A stretch of DNA of 49,048 nucleotides from an uncultured Synechococcales cyanobacterium (GTDB taxonomy: Bacteria; Cyanobacteriota; Cyanobacteriia; Thermosynechococcales; Thermosynechococcaceae). Positions 46,457 to 49,048 of this stretch are shown one piece after another (position 1 is the first letter of the stretch; every line of letters starts with the position of its first letter). The stretch spans positions 1-49,048 of the forward strand of contig CADCWO010000151.1 of assembly GCA_902806435.1 (NCBI GenBank), given 5' to 3'. The translations under genes were made by a program, and so were the position numbers. A model generated the notes under the pieces. The model saw only the letters and a program-made list of their open reading frames with translations, ran no database searches and was not told where the DNA came from.

Positions 46457-48661
46457 ATGACAAACCCTCTCCCATCCACTGCTGATAGGCTGAAGCAGAA
46501 GTTGCCTCACCCTTTGAAGCGGTTGGCAGACCTAGCTCAGAACTACTGGTGGTGCTGGGCAGACGGTCGCCTGTCTCTGTTTCGAGACATCAACCCGGAT
46601 GAATGGCACCGCTGTAATCACAACCCCGTTAGCATGCTGGAGTCTGCTTCCTACGAGCGGTTAACGCAGCTTGCAATTAACCCGGCCTACATCCAGCAGG
46701 TCAAGAGTCTAGCTGAGCAGTTTGACCATTACATGGCAGGGCAAAATACCTGGGCCAGTCAGGCTGCGCCTCAACTTTCTAAGGAACATCCTGTTGCCTA
46801 CTTTTGTGCAGAGTTTGGTATCCACGAATCTTTGCCCATCTACTCTGGGGGTTTAGGGGTACTAGCAGGGGATCACCTAAAGTCAGCTTCTGACCTAGGG
46901 ATACCGCTGGTAGGCATTGGTTTACTTTACCGGCAGGGTTACTTTCGTCAACGCTTGAATCGCCACGGTTGGCAGGAAGATTACTACGTAGACAGCCCGT
47001 TTGAGAACATGCCGCTGGAGTTAGTCCAATCCCAGGGGAGGCCACTGACTGTTGAGGTCGAAATTCGGCAAAGAGTTATTCGAGCCCAAGTTTGGCAGGT
47101 ACGTGTGGGCCGGGTGAATTTGTACTTGCTAGACACCAATCGCGAAGACAACGATCCGATTGACCGCTGGCTAACGGGTCATCTTTATGGTGGTAACCAA
47201 GATACTCGGATTGCCCAGGAGGTACTGCTGGGGATTGGTGGAGTGCGGGTGCTAGAAGCTCTGCGCTTAAGTCCTAGTGTCTATCACCTCAATGAAGGCC
47301 ATGCTGCGTTTGCCCTCCTGGAACTGGCTCGTCTGGAAGTTCAACGCACAGGTAAATCCTTCTACGACATTGAAGCCAGTGTGCGCGATCGTTGTGTATT
47401 CACAACCCATACTCCGGTTCCAGCCGGACATGATGCTTTTTCCCCCGATCTAATGGACTCCAATTTTGCCCATTACTGGCCGCAAATGGGCTTATCACGA
47501 GAGCAATTTCTGGCGATTGGAGCCCGGCGGGTGGGTGACCCTTGGGAACCATTTAGTATGACAGTGCTGGCCTTGCGATTATGCCGGACAGCCAATGGTG
47601 TGAGTGAGCTGCACGGCCAAGTGTCTCGCAAAATGTGGAGCATTCTTTACCCACAACACGAACTAGAGAACGTACCAATTGGACATATTACTAACGGTGT
47701 CCATACCCGCACCTGGACTGCTCCCCTAATGGCAGACCTTTATACTCAATACCTAGGCGAAGATTGGGCAAACTACCTGAATAACTCCGGATGGGACAAA
47801 GTAGACCAAATCCCGGCTGAGGAGCTTTGGTGGCGGCACCAAGTTCTAAAAGACCGTCTTGTCGCTTTTACTCGTTCTCAGCTCAAGCAGGCTCGTCAAG
47901 ATCGAGGAGAAGATCCCGGCTCCATTGCAGCCGCCGAACAACTTTTAGACCCCAAAGCCCTAACCATTGGCTTTGCCCGACGGTTTAGCTCCTACAAAAG
48001 GGGTAACTTGCTACTGCACAACCCAGAACGAGCTCTACAAATTTTTGGCAATTCTCAACGGCCTGTGCAAATTTTGTTTGCCGGTAAAGCCCATCCTGCC
48101 GATGAAGAGGGTAAACGCATTATTCAACGGCTGATCGAGTGGTGTCGAAACTCAGCCGTGCGCCACCGGATCGCCTTTATTGAAAACTACGATATGTTTA
48201 CTGCCCGCAAACTCGTTCAGGGTGTAGATGTCTGGTTGAACAACCCCCGCCGTCCCTTAGAGGCTTCTGGCACCAGTGGTCAGAAAGTTTGCTTCAACGG
48301 CGGTATCAACTGTAGTGTTCTAGACGGTTGGTGGTGCGAAGGCTATCAAGTTGGTCCTGATGGTAAGGGACTGAATGGGTGGGCGATTGGTGAAGATGCT
48401 CACACAAGCAACCAAGAGTTACAAGACAAAATTGATGCTGAATCGCTTTATCGCTTATTAGAGCAGGAAATTATTCCTCTCTATTACGATCAGGACGCTA
48501 ATGGTGTGCCCCACGGCTGGGTGCAAAAGATGAAGGCATCTATCAGAACTAACGCCCCTGCTTTCAATACGGATCGAATGTTGGCTGATTATGTGGCTCA
48601 ACTTTACCTCCGTAAAGCAACGACTGGTCTTCAGCCTGTTTCAGCCGGGTTCCCTTCGTAA
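46457..48661 (+). CDS. glgP: alpha-glucan (glycogen) phosphorylase
   Basis: 734 residues. It belongs to the shorter GT35 class that lacks the N-terminal regulatory part of animal and E. coli phosphorylases. It releases glucose 1-phosphate from glycogen with a PLP cofactor. Visible motifs are AYFCAEFGIHESLPIYSGGLGVLAGDHLKSASDLG, GHITNGVHTRTW, FARRFSSYKRGNL and the PLP-Lys segment EASGTSGQKVCFNGGINCSVLDGWW. In cyanobacteria it mobilises glycogen in the dark. An intrinsic terminator follows the stop by about 30 nt. Confidence 0.92.
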   Translation: MTNPLPSTADRLKQKLPHPLKRLADLAQNYWWCWADGRLSLFRDINPDEWHRCNHNPVSMLESASYERLTQLAINPAYIQQVKSLAEQFDHYMAGQNTWASQAAPQLSKEHPVAYFCAEFGIHESLPIYSGGLGVLAGDHLKSASDLGIPLVGIGLLYRQGYFRQRLNRHGWQEDYYVDSPFENMPLELVQSQGRPLTVEVEIRQRVIRAQVWQVRVGRVNLYLLDTNREDNDPIDRWLTGHLYGGNQDTRIAQEVLLGIGGVRVLEALRLSPSVYHLNEGHAAFALLELARLEVQRTGKSFYDIEASVRDRCVFTTHTPVPAGHDAFSPDLMDSNFAHYWPQMGLSREQFLAIGARRVGDPWEPFSMTVLALRLCRTANGVSELHGQVSRKMWSILYPQHELENVPIGHITNGVHTRTWTAPLMADLYTQYLGEDWANYLNNSGWDKVDQIPAEELWWRHQVLKDRLVAFTRSQLKQARQDRGEDPGSIAAAEQLLDPKALTIGFARRFSSYKRGNLLLHNPERALQIFGNSQRPVQILFAGKAHPADEEGKRIIQRLIEWCRNSAVRHRIAFIENYDMFTARKLVQGVDVWLNNPRRPLEASGTSGQKVCFNGGINCSVLDGWWCEGYQVGPDGKGLNGWAIGEDAHTSNQELQDKIDAESLYRLLEQEIIPLYYDQDANGVPHGWVQKMKASIRTNAPAFNTDRMLADYVAQLYLRKATTGLQPVSAGFPS

Positions 48662-48688
48662 CAAGCTTATGCTTGCTCAATCGAGACT

Positions 48689-48721
48689 CTCAGGTTTTCT
48701 AGCAAGACCTGAGTTTTTTTT
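48689..48721 (+). terminator. rho-independent terminator of the phosphorylase gene
   Basis: CTCAGGT (48689-48695) pairs with ACCTGAG (48707-48713) across an 11-nt loop and is followed by eight T. Confidence 0.85.
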
Positions 48722-48995
48722 GCTCACAATCTGGGCCGTGAAGTAAAAACGCTCTAGTTATTGAATGATTTTTCAGCCCCAACTTAGAAAGTTAATACAC
48801 GGCAAAGTTTAGGGAGTAGCAGTTCACTGCCTTGGACAAACATCCACTAGCTTCTAGAGCGCTGTCTGAGTACTCTGCATTTTCGCGTTGCCCAGGCTCT
48901 ATGTCTCTACTGACATCTCTACTGACGGGTAAGCTACTAAGTACACACAAATCATTGTGCAGTAGTATGGCGTCAATACCCCCCTGGAGATGCTG
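48722..48995. other. upstream region of the last gene
   Basis: No gene I trust. It contains a 12-bp tandem repeat TCTCTACTGACA/TCTCTACTGACG (48904-48927) and a small palindrome GCAGTTCACTGC (48819-48830), either of which might be regulatory. Confidence 0.4.
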
Positions 48996-49048
48996 ATGGA
49001 AAATCCCATTCTGATTCATGCTGAAGCTGCCTTTGGTAAAGCTTTTGG
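48996..49048 (+). CDS. start of an unidentified gene (partial)
   Basis: ATG 48996 has GGAGA five bases upstream and remains open to the window end (MENPILIHAEAAFGKAF). The site and codons suggest a real gene truncated by the window. The family cannot be told from 17 residues. Confidence 0.55.
   Translation, partial: MENPILIHAEAAFGKAF

Noticed and set aside
48792-49019. 75-residue minus-strand frame at the window end
   Set aside because: It overlaps the likely start of a plus-strand gene with a good ribosome binding site and shows no domain-like pattern.

Overview
The window is a stretch of cyanobacterial chromosome. The evidence is frequent GCGATCGC-type (HIP1-like) octamers and cyanobacterial hallmark genes: Ycf66, a photosystem II S4-domain protein, a TIC236/TamB-type giant protein, and DUF3084, DUF3110 and DUF3146 proteins. 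Most of it is ordinary core housekeeping DNA. There is no IS element, CRISPR array, rRNA or intact integrase that I can see.

Layout. 1-8.1 kb: a 3' gene fragment, gnd (-), ycf66, ileS, a cupin protein (-), an S4-domain protein and tRNA-Val(GAC). 8.1-17.05 kb: an accessory island, read on the minus strand. From its promoter end it holds mysA (desmethyl-4-deoxygadusol synthase), mysB (O-methyltransferase), mysC (ATP-grasp mycosporine-glycine synthetase), a relic of a beta-propeller glycoside-hydrolase gene, a second O-methyltransferase-fold gene, and two overlapping intact glycoside-hydrolase-like genes. Behind mysA lie a decayed saccharopine-dehydrogenase-family gene and other debris. 17.1-24 kb: mnmG, a small hypothetical gene, truB (-), a GPH-family transporter (-), an M28 peptidase lipoprotein and a small membrane protein (-). 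24.2-28.1 kb: an envelope-stress-like set of response regulator, sensor kinase, Spy/LTXXQ protein and HtrA-type protease. 28.3-32.4 kb: tatA-type gene, pth, DUF3146, YqgF-like (-), DUF3084 (-), DUF3110 (-). 32.6-38.2 kb: tamB and pgsA, 1 nt apart. 38.5-49 kb: LCP protein, DUF948-like and YtxH-like proteins (-), DUF72, a small acidic protein, a TrmH-family methyltransferase, a class A beta-lactamase-fold protein, obg (-), an alpha-glucan phosphorylase and the start of one more gene.

The most interesting part is the island. The 3' end of tRNA-Val plus 33 bases of its downstream flank is repeated almost perfectly about 8.9 kb away (8101-8159 and 16994-17052, 57 of 59 bases identical). The two copies bracket the whole mycosporine cluster, as expected for a genomic island inserted at a tRNA 3' end. 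The cluster has the three genes known to give mycosporine-glycine. It has no MysD ligase, NRPS or MysH gene in the window. Instead it carries a methyltransferase-fold protein lacking the usual catalytic histidine, and two cytosolic glycoside-hydrolase-like proteins with complete catalytic triads. I infer that it makes a modified, possibly glycosylated, mycosporine. That product is a hypothesis, not something the sequence proves.
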